A stretch of 33,859 nucleotides of DNA from Oscillospiraceae bacterium (GTDB taxonomy: Bacteria > Bacillota > Clostridia > Oscillospirales > Acutalibacteraceae). Both the position numbers and the translations under genes were made by a program. The notes under the pieces are model-generated. The model was not told where the DNA came from and searched no databases. It saw only the letters and a list, made by a program, of their open reading frames with translations. Position 1 is the first letter of the stretch; every line of letters starts with the position of its first letter. The stretch is from NCBI GenBank assembly GCA_015066325.1, contig SVOP01000008.1, positions 1 through 33,859 of the forward strand. Direction: 5' to 3'. This document shows, in pieces, positions 1 through 8,749 of the stretch.

Positions 1-1
1 C

Positions 2-1807
2 AAATGGCTTCTTACTGATGTTCTCCGTGATGAATGGGGCTTCAAGGGTATGATTGTTACTGACTGGGGTGCAGAAAATGACCGTGTTGCAGGTCTTCTT
101 GCAGGTCAGGAGCTTGAAATGCCCACTTCAAACGGTCTTGGTAACAGTCAGATTGTTGAAGCAGTTAAGGACGGCAGAATTCCCGAAGAATTCCTTGATA
201 AAATGGTTGATAACGTTCTTACAGTTATTATGAAATCCAAGGAAGTTCTCGGTGATTATACATACGATAAGGACGCTCATCATCAGAAAGCCCGTGAAAT
301 TGCAGGTCAATGTATGGTGCTTCTTAAAAATGATGATGCCGTTCTTCCTCTTAAAAAGAATGCAAATATTGCAGTTATCGGTGAAATGGCTAAAAAGCCC
401 CGTTATCAGGGTGCAGGCTCTTCACTTGTTAACGCAATTAAGGTTGACTGCGCTTATGATGAAATTCTCGCAAAGGGTGCAAAGGTTACTTATGCTCCCG
501 GCTATTCAACCGCAAAGAAAAACAAGATTTCCGACGAGCAGTTTATTGCAGAAGCTGTTGAAGCAGCAAAGGGCAAGGATGCAGTTATTCTCTTCATCGG
601 TCTTACAGAGGAATTTGAATCCGAGGGCTTTGACCGCCGTCATTTAGGTATTCCTGCCCTTCACACAAAGCTTGTTGATGCAGTTACAGCAGTAAACGAA
701 AATGTTGTTGTTGCTCTTTCAGGCGGTTCAGCTATTGAAATGCCCTGGGCGAATAAGGTTAGGGGTATTCTTAACTGTGTTCTCGGTGGTGAAGCTTCAG
801 GCAGTGCTGCAGCAGATATTATCTTCGGTGATGTTAACCCCAGCGGTAAGCTTGCAGAAACATATCCTCTTTCACTTTCCGATAATCCCTCTTATAACTA
901 CTACCCCGGTTACTCTGCATCAGTTGAATACAAGGAAAGCGTTTTCGTGGGTTACAGATACTATGACACCGCAGAAAAGAATGTTCTCTTCCCCTTCGGT
1001 TATGGTCTTTCTTACACCAACTTTGAATACAGCGATATTAAGCTTTCTGCTGATTCTATTAAAGATACAGATAAAGTTACTGTTTCCTTTAAGATTAAAA
1101 ACATTGGCTCTGTTGACGGTGCAGAGGTTGCTCAGGTTTACGTAACAGATAATGAAAGCACAATTTACAGACCCAAGCAGGAGCTTAAAGGCTTTAAGAA
1201 GGTATTCCTTAAAGCAGGTGAAGAAAAGGAAGTTTCCATTGAGCTTTCCAAACGTGCGTTCGCTTACTATAACGTAAACATTCACGATTGGCACGTTGAA
1301 AGCGGTAAATTCACCATTAATGTTGGTTCATCAAGCCGTGATATTAAGCTCACTGCTGAGCTTAATGTTGAATCAACAGTTGAAGCAGTAATCCCCGATT
1401 ACAGAGCAACTGCTGCTAAATACTACACAGCAGATATTATGGACATTAAAGACGAGGAATTCGTTGCAGTTCTCGGAAGAGAGCTTCCTCCTCGCGAAAT
1501 CAAGGCTTATCCTAACCTTACTCTTGTTAACACAATTGAAGATTCTGCTGCTGGTAAAAACGGTGGCAAAATCGTAAGACTTATCAAAAAGCTTGTTGGT
1601 GAAGAGAGTATGGCTTCAGGTATTGCTTTACAGCTCCCAATCAAGAACCTTATTTCAATGAGCTTTGGTATTTTCAGTCCAAAAATGGCTGAACAGCTTC
1701 TTGACATTCTTAATGACAAGAAACCTCTTGTTCGCGGTATTACTGTAATGATTGTTAAAGCAATCCCATCCGTTATCAAAGGTATTCCCAATCTTATGAA
1801 GATATAA
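2..1807 (+). CDS. Glycoside hydrolase family 3 beta-glucosidase-like protein, 5'-truncated by the window edge, with fibronectin-III-like C-terminal domain and an extra hydrophobic C-terminal tail
   Basis: The frame is open from position 2 (KWLLTDVLRDEWGFKGMIVTDWGA, a GH3 motif). FPFGYGLSYTNFEYS and the following Fn3-like region are typical of GH3. Confidence 0.93.
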   Translation, partial: KWLLTDVLRDEWGFKGMIVTDWGAENDRVAGLLAGQELEMPTSNGLGNSQIVEAVKDGRIPEEFLDKMVDNVLTVIMKSKEVLGDYTYDKDAHHQKAREIAGQCMVLLKNDDAVLPLKKNANIAVIGEMAKKPRYQGAGSSLVNAIKVDCAYDEILAKGAKVTYAPGYSTAKKNKISDEQFIAEAVEAAKGKDAVILFIGLTEEFESEGFDRRHLGIPALHTKLVDAVTAVNENVVVALSGGSAIEMPWANKVRGILNCVLGGEASGSAAADIIFGDVNPSGKLAETYPLSLSDNPSYNYYPGYSASVEYKESVFVGYRYYDTAEKNVLFPFGYGLSYTNFEYSDIKLSADSIKDTDKVTVSFKIKNIGSVDGAEVAQVYVTDNESTIYRPKQELKGFKKVFLKAGEEKEVSIELSKRAFAYYNVNIHDWHVESGKFTINVGSSSRDIKLTAELNVESTVEAVIPDYRATAAKYYTADIMDIKDEEFVAVLGRELPPREIKAYPNLTLVNTIEDSAAGKNGGKIVRLIKKLVGEESMASGIALQLPIKNLISMSFGIFSPKMAEQLLDILNDKKPLVRGITVMIVKAIPSVIKGIPNLMKI

Positions 1808-1821
1808 AGTTTTATTGAAAT

Positions 1822-1861
1822 CACCCCAACAGATTTAACATCTGTCGGGGTGTTGCTTTTT
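1822..1861 (+). terminator. Rho-independent terminator after the GH3 gene
   Basis: CACCCCAACAGAT-TTAAC-ATCTGTCGGGGTG stem-loop (one mismatch), then TTGCTTTTTAT. Confidence 0.8.
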
Positions 1862-1909
1862 ATATCATTATTTATATTGCTTGTTTTCAGATTTTCACAT
1901 TTTTGTAGC

Positions 1910-2629
1910 CTATGCTTCCTTTACGGTTTTATTTATGTACACCGCATACAAAAAGGGAACTATCATCAGAAACACGGGTACAACGTAAAGAGAAAGCTTA
2001 TTTTCTACGTTGAATATTGAAATTGCGTTGTTAACGGAATGTGTCACTATGCAAGGCACAAGAGATTTACTTTTATAAAATATAATTACAAAAAGATAGC
2101 CTAATGCCGTAGCGTAGCCTATCTGCATTAACGTAGGTACTAAATCCGCACCGTTGAACAGATTGATGATATGACCTACACCAAAGGTAATTGTGCTGAC
2201 TACTATAGCAAGCTTTACGTTATCCTTTGCCATCATTTTAAAAAGAAAGCCTCGGAAAACAACCTCTTCTATAAAGCCTACGTTAAGCATAATAAGAATG
2301 TGAAAAATTATTTCACTGTAAGAGTGATTTATGTTGATTCCGTTCCATAAATTAACAGAAACAATTAAAACCAAGGGTATAAAGAATAAATATTTTTTCG
2401 GATTTTTCACCCTTGTCAAGCCATAATATGAAACTCTTTTCAAGCATATCATCAATACAATTAACCCGAGTGATAAAATAGTATTTACAATAGCAGTTCT
2501 GTAATCATTAGAGCCAAAACTTTGTAAGCATAATGAGTTAGTTACCAGATATAAAGCTATCAGCAAGATACAAAAAAGCGGTTCATATTTTTCAAAAATT
2601 CTTTTCATATTGTGCACCCGACAAACCAT
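1910..2629 (-). CDS. CPBP family intramembrane glutamic endopeptidase
   Basis: Multi-TM protein with EEVVFRG, FGVGH and HSVNNA motifs. Start may be the internal ATG at 2608. Confidence 0.88.
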   Translation of the reverse strand: MVCRVHNMKRIFEKYEPLFCILLIALYLVTNSLCLQSFGSNDYRTAIVNTILSLGLIVLMICLKRVSYYGLTRVKNPKKYLFFIPLVLIVSVNLWNGININHSYSEIIFHILIMLNVGFIEEVVFRGFLFKMMAKDNVKLAIVVSTITFGVGHIINLFNGADLVPTLMQIGYATALGYLFVIIFYKSKSLVPCIVTHSVNNAISIFNVENKLSLYVVPVFLMIVPFLYAVYINKTVKEA

Positions 2630-2647
2630 ACTTTACGGAAATTTCAA

Positions 2648-3949
2648 TCACTTTATTATACCCCATACCAAAGTCTTTTCACTTACGGGCTTTTCTGAAA
2701 AATCCAAAGCTGACAAAAACTTTTCTTTTGAAGAATTAAATGACTTTTCGTTACAGGAATAAAGTGTTGCAAGGATATCACCTTTCTCTACTTTATCACC
2801 TGTTTTTTTATTGAGCACAATTCCTGCACTCATATCGATTGTATCTTCTTTTGTTTCTCTGCCTGCACCGAGAATCACGGAAGCTATACCTATTTTTTCC
2901 GCATCCATTTTAGAAATATAGCCGTCATTCTCTGCTTTTATTTCATAAGTATGTTCTGCTTTCGGGAAAAGGTCGGTATTTTCAATCCATTTTGCATTTC
3001 CGCCTTGAGAAGAAATCCACTCTTTGAATTTTTCAAAGGCTTTGCCTGAAACAAGTACCTCTTCCGTTAATTTTCTTGCTTCATCAACGGAAATGTTTTT
3101 TGAAAGGGAAACGATTTCCGAAGAAAGAGTAAGGCAAACCTCTTTTAAATCCTCAGGACCGTTATTTTTGAGAACATCAATTGCTTCAATAACCTCAAGG
3201 GAATTGCCGATATTGTTACCCAAGGGTCTGTCCATATTTGTAATAACTGCCGCAGTATTTCTTCCACAGTTATTTCCGATTTTAACCATTGCCTCTGCTA
3301 ATTCCTTTGCATCCTCGGGAGTTTTCATAAATGCACCCGAACCACATTTAACATCGAGAACAATTGTATGTGACCCTGCGGCAAGCTTTTTGCTCATAAT
3401 GCTTGAAGCAATAAGTGAAAGATTATCAACAGTTGCGGTAACATCGCGAAGGGCATAAAGCTTTTTGTCGGCAGGGGTAAGATTCCCTGTTTGGCCAACA
3501 ACCGCAACACCGTTTTTCTCCACCTGACTGAAAAATTCGTCGGGTGAAAGAGCGGTATTAAAGCCCTCAATGGATTCAAGCTTATCAATAGTTCCGCCTG
3601 TGTGACCTAAGCCACGACCACTCATTTTCGCCATAACGCAACCGAGAGCTGAAACAATGGGCGCAACAATTAATGTTGTTTTATCACCAACTCCGCCCGT
3701 ACTGTGTTTATCAACAGTCAAATCGCCAAATCGGGATAAATCAACCGTATCTCCTGAATGTGCCATTGCCAGAGTCAAATCTGCAGTTTCTCTTTCATTC
3801 ATACCTTGAAAGAAAATCGCCATGCAAAGTGCAGACGCCTGATAATCGTGAATGCTGCCATCAACATAGCCTTTTATAAAAAACTCTATTTCCTCTTTTG
3901 AAAGAGCAAAGCCATCACGTTTCTTTTTAATAATATCGTAAATTCTCAT
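2648..3949 (-). CDS. pdp: Pyrimidine-nucleoside phosphorylase / thymidine phosphorylase
   Basis: MRIYDIIKKKRDGFALSKEEIEFFIKGY, DKHSTGGVGDKTTLIVAPIV and KMSGRGLGHTGGTIDKLESI are family signatures. Confidence 0.95.
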   Translation of the reverse strand: MRIYDIIKKKRDGFALSKEEIEFFIKGYVDGSIHDYQASALCMAIFFQGMNERETADLTLAMAHSGDTVDLSRFGDLTVDKHSTGGVGDKTTLIVAPIVSALGCVMAKMSGRGLGHTGGTIDKLESIEGFNTALSPDEFFSQVEKNGVAVVGQTGNLTPADKKLYALRDVTATVDNLSLIASSIMSKKLAAGSHTIVLDVKCGSGAFMKTPEDAKELAEAMVKIGNNCGRNTAAVITNMDRPLGNNIGNSLEVIEAIDVLKNNGPEDLKEVCLTLSSEIVSLSKNISVDEARKLTEEVLVSGKAFEKFKEWISSQGGNAKWIENTDLFPKAEHTYEIKAENDGYISKMDAEKIGIASVILGAGRETKEDTIDMSAGIVLNKKTGDKVEKGDILATLYSCNEKSFNSSKEKFLSALDFSEKPVSEKTLVWGIIK

Positions 3950-3965
3950 AATTACCTCGTTTTTA

Positions 3966-4116
3966 GATGCCAGTTACCAGATGCCGGATGCCAGACTTTA
4001 TGCATCAGCAACTGTTATCGTCTAAATGTTTACCACCCTACAATTAAGCCAAAAACAATTAGAAAAATAAAACTGTTATGACAATTCTGGTATCTGGGAT
4101 CTGGCATCTGGAATCT
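3966..4116. repeat. Inverted pair of heptad-repeat arrays (ATNCCAG-type) flanking a core of about 90 bp, between cdd and pdp
   Basis: Left 3966-3996: GATGCCA GTTACCA GATGCCG GATGCCA GAC. Right 4086-4116: TCTGGTA TCTGGGA TCTGGCA TCTGGAA TCT. The right array is the reverse-complement type of the left. Confidence 0.8.
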
Positions 4117-4120
4117 TACA

Positions 4121-4528
4121 TTATTTCACATTCTCCGGACTGAATGACAACGGTAAAAGGTCCTTCAATGTAACAGTTTTATAACTATCTGCCGTTTCGC
4201 CTAAGAGGATTTCAAAATCATCCTTACAAAATTCTCTTAAAACCTGTCGGCAAACTCCGCAGGGAGCAAAAATGCCGTTGATTATTCCGCCTTTTCCGCC
4301 AACAACAGCGATTTTTGAAAACTCTTTTTCTCCCTCGGAAACCGCCTTGAAAATTGCAACTCTTTCCGCACAGATTGTCGGGCCAAAAGCGGCATTTTCA
4401 ATATTTGTTCCCGTAAAAGCCTTACCGTTTTTACAAAGAAGCGCCGCACCCACCTTGCAGTTTGAATAGGGTGAATATGAATTTTTCATAGCAGCTTTTG
4501 CTAATCCGTATAATTCTTTATCCGTCAT
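4121..4528 (-). CDS. cdd: Cytidine deaminase
   Basis: SPYSNCKVGAALL, TGTNIENAAFGPTICAERVAIFKAVSEG and APCGVCRQVLREF zinc-deaminase motifs. Confidence 0.96.
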   Translation of the reverse strand: MTDKELYGLAKAAMKNSYSPYSNCKVGAALLCKNGKAFTGTNIENAAFGPTICAERVAIFKAVSEGEKEFSKIAVVGGKGGIINGIFAPCGVCRQVLREFCKDDFEILLGETADSYKTVTLKDLLPLSFSPENVK

Positions 4529-4532
4529 AAAA

Positions 4533-5657
4533 TCACTCTTTTATAAGATTTTCTTTAACTGTTTTTGAAATATAATCAAAACCATTTATTGTACCGAGAT
4601 TTTCGGGTTCAATATTTTCACCATAAAGCACAAAGGGCACACATTCTCTTGTGTGGTCTGTGCCTTTATAGAGAGGGTCGCAGCCGTGGTCGGCAGTGAT
4701 TATGAGAGTATCATCTGTTCTCATATTTTTAATAAAACCTCTCAACCATTTATCAAATTCTGCAACTGCTTCAGCATAGCCGTCAACATCTCTTCTGTGA
4801 CCATAAACCATATCGAAATCAACAAGATTTACAAAACAAAGTCCGTTGAACTCTTTATTCTGATACTCGGTTGTTTTATTCATTCCGTCCTGATTATTCT
4901 GAGTAAATACATACTCAGTAAGACCTTTACCTGCAAAAATATCGTGAATTTTACCAACACCGATAACATCAAAGCCTTTATTTTTTAAGGTATCAAGCAT
5001 TGTTTCTTTCGGTGGCTCAATGGAAAAATCGTGACGGTTGGCAGTTCTTTTAAACGGGTATTCAGCCTCAAAGGGTCTTGCGATAACTCTGCCAACACCA
5101 AACTCGCCTTTAAGAATTTCTCTTGCAATTGTGCAGTATTCATATAATTTTTCGGGTGGAACAATACTTTCGTGGGCGGCAATCTGAAAAACGCTATCCG
5201 CAGATGTATAAACAATTAAATCACCTGTTTTAAGATGTTCTTCACCAAAATCTTTAATAACTTCAGTTCCCGAATAGGTTTTGTTGCAGATAACTCCTCT
5301 GCCTGTTTTTTCAGAAAATTCTTTTAATATGATTTCGGGAAATCCGTTTGGGAAAGTGGGTAAGGGCTTTTCGGAAACCACCCCTGCAATTTCCCAATGA
5401 CCGATTGTGGTATCTTTACCCTTTGATTTTTCAGAAAGTCTTGCTACCTTGCTTTTAAGCTCACCGTCACCTAAAAAGGAAAGTCCGTCAATATTGGTAT
5501 AGCCCATTGAACGAAGCGTATCTATATTAAAATTTTTGGATTTTGAAATTGATTTTATGGTGTTTGCGCCATCATCCCCGAAGTCTTTTGCGTCAGGTGC
5601 ATCACCTATACCGCAACTGTCAAGAACGATGAGAAACACTCTTTTTATTTCATTCAT
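4533..5657 (-). CDS. deoB: Phosphopentomutase
   Basis: KRVFLIVLDSCGIGDAPDAKDFGDDGANT, TIGHWEIAG, ADHGCDPLYKGTDHTRECVPF. Confidence 0.96.
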   Translation of the reverse strand: MNEIKRVFLIVLDSCGIGDAPDAKDFGDDGANTIKSISKSKNFNIDTLRSMGYTNIDGLSFLGDGELKSKVARLSEKSKGKDTTIGHWEIAGVVSEKPLPTFPNGFPEIILKEFSEKTGRGVICNKTYSGTEVIKDFGEEHLKTGDLIVYTSADSVFQIAAHESIVPPEKLYEYCTIAREILKGEFGVGRVIARPFEAEYPFKRTANRHDFSIEPPKETMLDTLKNKGFDVIGVGKIHDIFAGKGLTEYVFTQNNQDGMNKTTEYQNKEFNGLCFVNLVDFDMVYGHRRDVDGYAEAVAEFDKWLRGFIKNMRTDDTLIITADHGCDPLYKGTDHTRECVPFVLYGENIEPENLGTINGFDYISKTVKENLIKE

Positions 5658-6393
5658 TCGCTAATCTTACCGCCGTTTCAAGTGAAAGCTTCATCATATC
5701 TGTAAATGAATTCTGTCTGTCATCAGAAGAAAGAGCTTCCCCTGTTACAAGGTGGTCGGAAACTGTAAGAATGGCGAGAGCTCTCTTACCGCTTCTTGCG
5801 GCATTCATATAAAGAGCAGCCGCTTCCATTTCCACACCTAAAACACCCATTTTTCTCCATAAATCCGCAGAGGTCATACCCTCGGGAACGTTCTCGTTAT
5901 CATTATAGAATGTATCGGAAGAAATAACATTACCAACAACAAAGGAAAGCTTCATTTCTTCTGCAATATCAGCGGAGGTGTTGAGAAGCTTATAATCTGC
6001 AATGGGGGCAAAGGTGCCGGGGAGATTAAAGGTATGAGCATAGTTTGAGTCGGTGCAAGCACCCTGAGCGATTATAATATCTCTTACTTTAACCTTTTCG
6101 CACATACCCCCTGCAGAACCAACACGAATGATATTTTCAACGCCGAAAAAGTTGAAGAGCTCATAACTATAAATCCCTATTGAGGGCATACCCATTCCCG
6201 AAGCCATAACGGAAACAGGAGTACCCTTATAAGTACCCGTATAACCGTGAATACCACGGACATTATTAACTAATTTTGCATCCTCGAGAAAGTTTTCTGC
6301 AATAAATTTTGCTCTCAAGGGGTCACCGGGCATAAGCACGGTTTTAGCAAAATCCTCAGGGACTGCATTAATGTGTGGAGTTGGATAATTCAT
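5650..6393 (-). CDS. deoD: Purine-nucleoside phosphorylase (DeoD type)
   Basis: TPHINA, LMPGDPLRAKFIAENFL, IRVGSAGG, GVEMEAAALY. Overlaps deoB by 8 nt. Confidence 0.96.
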   Translation of the reverse strand: MNYPTPHINAVPEDFAKTVLMPGDPLRAKFIAENFLEDAKLVNNVRGIHGYTGTYKGTPVSVMASGMGMPSIGIYSYELFNFFGVENIIRVGSAGGMCEKVKVRDIIIAQGACTDSNYAHTFNLPGTFAPIADYKLLNTSADIAEEMKLSFVVGNVISSDTFYNDNENVPEGMTSADLWRKMGVLGVEMEAAALYMNAARSGKRALAILTVSDHLVTGEALSSDDRQNSFTDMMKLSLETAVRLANE

Positions 6394-6424
6394 AACTTTT
6401 TTCTCCTAAATAAATTTAATTGTA

Positions 6425-6447
6425 TTTAATTCGGAATTAGGAATTGG
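6425..6447. repeat. Short period-7 array upstream of deoD
   Basis: TTTAATT CGGAATT AGGAATT GG. Confidence 0.45.
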
Positions 6448-6496
6448 CTTCGCAAGGTGTGAAGATAAGAGAATGAATTTGCGGTGTTTTGAACCT

Positions 6497-6776
6497 GCCT
6501 TCGAAGGCGGGGGGACCGTCTTAAAAAGAATAAAAGCTTTGTGTTTTGTACCAAGCGAGCCTATCGTAAAGGTAAAGAATAAAGTATGGCGGAACGGTGG
6601 GTGGTTCTTGACGCGACCTTAGGAGCGTCATTGAAGCGTAAGCTTCGACTGTAATAAACTAACTTTCATAATAACTTTATTACAGTTTCACCTTACGGTG
6701 AAATGTTGCTTTGCAACAAAGAACCTTTCGTCACGAAAAATCAAGAATTTTCGTGCCACCTTCCTTTGAAGGAAGG
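6497..6776. repeat. Multi-hairpin intergenic element
   Basis: GCCTTCGAAGGC (6497-6508); GAAGC-GTAA-GCTTC (6633-6646); ACTGTAATAAA (6648-6658) with TTTATTACAGT (6676-6686); TTTCACC-TTAC-GGTGAAA (6686-6703); TGTTGC-TTT-GCAACA (6704-6718); CACGAAAA (6732-6739) with TTTTCGTG (6748-6755); CCTTCC-TTTGAA-GGAAGG (6759-6776). Confidence 0.7.
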
Positions 6777-6854
6777 CTAAAACTACGGTAACTGTATTCA
6801 ACTAATTATATTTATGCTAAATCTCTGGCATCTTTTATAATTGCGACCACACCC

Positions 6855-6882
6855 GAAGCTTGCCACTTGCAACTTAAACTTT
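6855..6882. repeat. Period-7 array overlapping the stop codon of the ABC transporter gene
   Basis: GAAGCTT GCCACTT GCAACTT AAACTTT. Confidence 0.45.
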
Positions 6883-8643
6883 ATACATTTTGTACATTGT
6901 CGAATATAGTCCGCCTTGAGCAACAAGCTCTTCGTGGTTACCGCTTTCGGCTATGCCGTCCTTTGTAACAACAAGTATTTTATCTGCATTTTTAATTGTT
7001 GTAAGTCTGTGGGCAACGGTTATGGTTGTTCTGCCCGACGCCAGTCTTTCCAAGGACTGCTGAACAAGATATTCGCTTTCGTTATCGAGAGCACTTGTTG
7101 CCTCGTCAAGAATAAGTATTTTCGGATTTTTAAGGAATACTCGTGCAATGCTGATTCTCTGCTTCTGACCACCTGAAAGCTTAACACCTCTTTCACCCAC
7201 ATAGGTATCAAAGCCGTCCGGGAGCTTATCAATGAATTCTTCTGCACCTGCAAGGCGAGCAGCCTCTCTGATTTCCTCTTCAGTTGCACCGGGTCTGCCG
7301 TATTCAATGTTTTCTCTTACAGTACCGGAGAATAAATACACATCTTGTTGTACTACACCAATATTCTCACGAAGACTTTTAAGTGTTACATCGCGGATAT
7401 CTGTTCCGTCAATTTTTATACTACCCTCAGTAAGCTCATAAAAACGGGGTATAAGATTGCAAATTGTTGTTTTACCGCCACCTGAGGGACCAACAAGAGC
7501 ATAACTTTCGCCACTGCCTATACTGATATTTATATTATCAAGAATTTCATCCGTATCATCGGAATATTTAAAGGTCACGTTCTGAAAATCAATTGTACCC
7601 TCTTTAACAACAAGCTCTTTTGCGTTTTCTTTATCCTTAATGGTGGGCTCAGTATCCATAATTTCAGCAAAGCGCTCGATACCTGTCATACCTCTCTGGA
7701 ACTGCTCAGCAAAGTCTATAATTTTTCTGATAGAGGTAAGAAGAGTTGAGATATAAAGAAGATATGCAATGTAGTCCGCCGCACTGATTTTTCCGCCAAC
7801 AAGAGCAAAGGCACCTGCAACAACTATGAGAATATACATTACACCCTCAAAAACTCTGTTAATGGAGCTGTGAGAGCCCATATATTTGTAAACTCTGGAC
7901 TTTATTTCAAGGAATTTTTCGTTACCCTTTTTGAATTTCTTTTCTTCAATATTTTCGTTTGCAAAGGACTTTACAACGCGAACACCTAAAAGAGAATCCT
8001 CAATCTGTGAGTTTAATTCACCAACAATCACACGGGATTCACGGAAGCCGTCCTTCATACGCTTTCTGAAATATCTGAGACAAACCGCCATAACGGGAAT
8101 AACCGCAAAAAGAAGAAGAGTAAGAGGAAGATTTATAAAGCTTAAAATTGTGAATGACACAACAATTTTAATACCTGCAATAAAAAACTCTTCGGGGCAA
8201 TGGTGGGCAAACTCCGTAACATCAAATAAATCGCTTGTGATACGTGACATTATTGTTCCCACTTTTGTATTGTCATAATAGGAATAGGAAAGCTTCTGCA
8301 GATGCTCGAATAAATCCTTTCGCATCTTCGTTTCCATTTTTGTTCCCATAATATGACCAACTGATGCCATATAATAGTTTGCAACCGCATCAATTATTCT
8401 CATAACAAGATATGCACCACCCACACCAAGAATAATTGCAGGGGTCAGCTTGGATATATCTGTTGTTACCGCATCCGTTATAAAACGAACTATCAAAGGA
8501 AGTGCAAGCTCACAAACAGTTGTAAGCGAAGCACAGAACAAATCGAATATTAAGGTTTTTATATGTAATTTATAGTATGGCAAAAAGCGTTTTATAAGCT
8601 TACTCGTACCTGTTTTTCTCTCTTGATTTTTTCCTCTTTTCAT
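6874..8643 (-). CDS. ABC transporter, fused permease and ATP-binding protein (MsbA/multidrug exporter type)
   Basis: N-terminal six-TM region; Walker A GPSGGGKTT, signature LSGGQKQRISIARV, Walker B ILILDEATSALD. Confidence 0.93.
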   Translation of the reverse strand: MKRGKNQERKTGTSKLIKRFLPYYKLHIKTLIFDLFCASLTTVCELALPLIVRFITDAVTTDISKLTPAIILGVGGAYLVMRIIDAVANYYMASVGHIMGTKMETKMRKDLFEHLQKLSYSYYDNTKVGTIMSRITSDLFDVTEFAHHCPEEFFIAGIKIVVSFTILSFINLPLTLLLFAVIPVMAVCLRYFRKRMKDGFRESRVIVGELNSQIEDSLLGVRVVKSFANENIEEKKFKKGNEKFLEIKSRVYKYMGSHSSINRVFEGVMYILIVVAGAFALVGGKISAADYIAYLLYISTLLTSIRKIIDFAEQFQRGMTGIERFAEIMDTEPTIKDKENAKELVVKEGTIDFQNVTFKYSDDTDEILDNINISIGSGESYALVGPSGGGKTTICNLIPRFYELTEGSIKIDGTDIRDVTLKSLRENIGVVQQDVYLFSGTVRENIEYGRPGATEEEIREAARLAGAEEFIDKLPDGFDTYVGERGVKLSGGQKQRISIARVFLKNPKILILDEATSALDNESEYLVQQSLERLASGRTTITVAHRLTTIKNADKILVVTKDGIAESGNHEELVAQGGLYSTMYKMYKV

Positions 8644-8707
8644 TTTCTGTTTCTCTCTTCTCTCTGAAAACCAAAATTTTACATATACATTTTATCACAT
8701 AATTTTT

Positions 8708-8741
8708 TCAAAAAAAAGAGGTATAGCAAAAACTATACCTC
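8708..8741 (-). terminator. Rho-independent terminator of the histidine kinase / response regulator transcript
   Basis: GAGGTATAG-CAAAAA-CTATACCTC stem (8718-8741). Read on the minus strand it is followed by TTTTTTTTTGAAAAAATT. Confidence 0.85.
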
Positions 8742-8749
8742 AAATTAAT

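Noticed and set aside
702-1145. Plus-strand alternate-frame ORFs inside the GH3 gene (252-647, 702-1145)
   Set aside because: Out-of-frame, low-complexity Leu-rich translations; the GH3 frame is continuous.
3024-3458. Plus-strand 144-aa ORF opposite pdp
   Set aside because: Shadow ORF antisense to a strongly supported coding region; no RBS and no recognisable motif.
3966-4116. Possible CRISPR-like array
   Set aside because: Units are 7 bp, contiguous, degenerate and inverted across a core. There are no 25-40 bp repeats with unique spacers and no cas genes in the window.
6446-6850. tRNA, rRNA or degraded transposase gene in the hairpin spacer
   Set aside because: No cloverleaf or conserved rRNA segments, and no transposase-like reading frame; only hairpins are visible.
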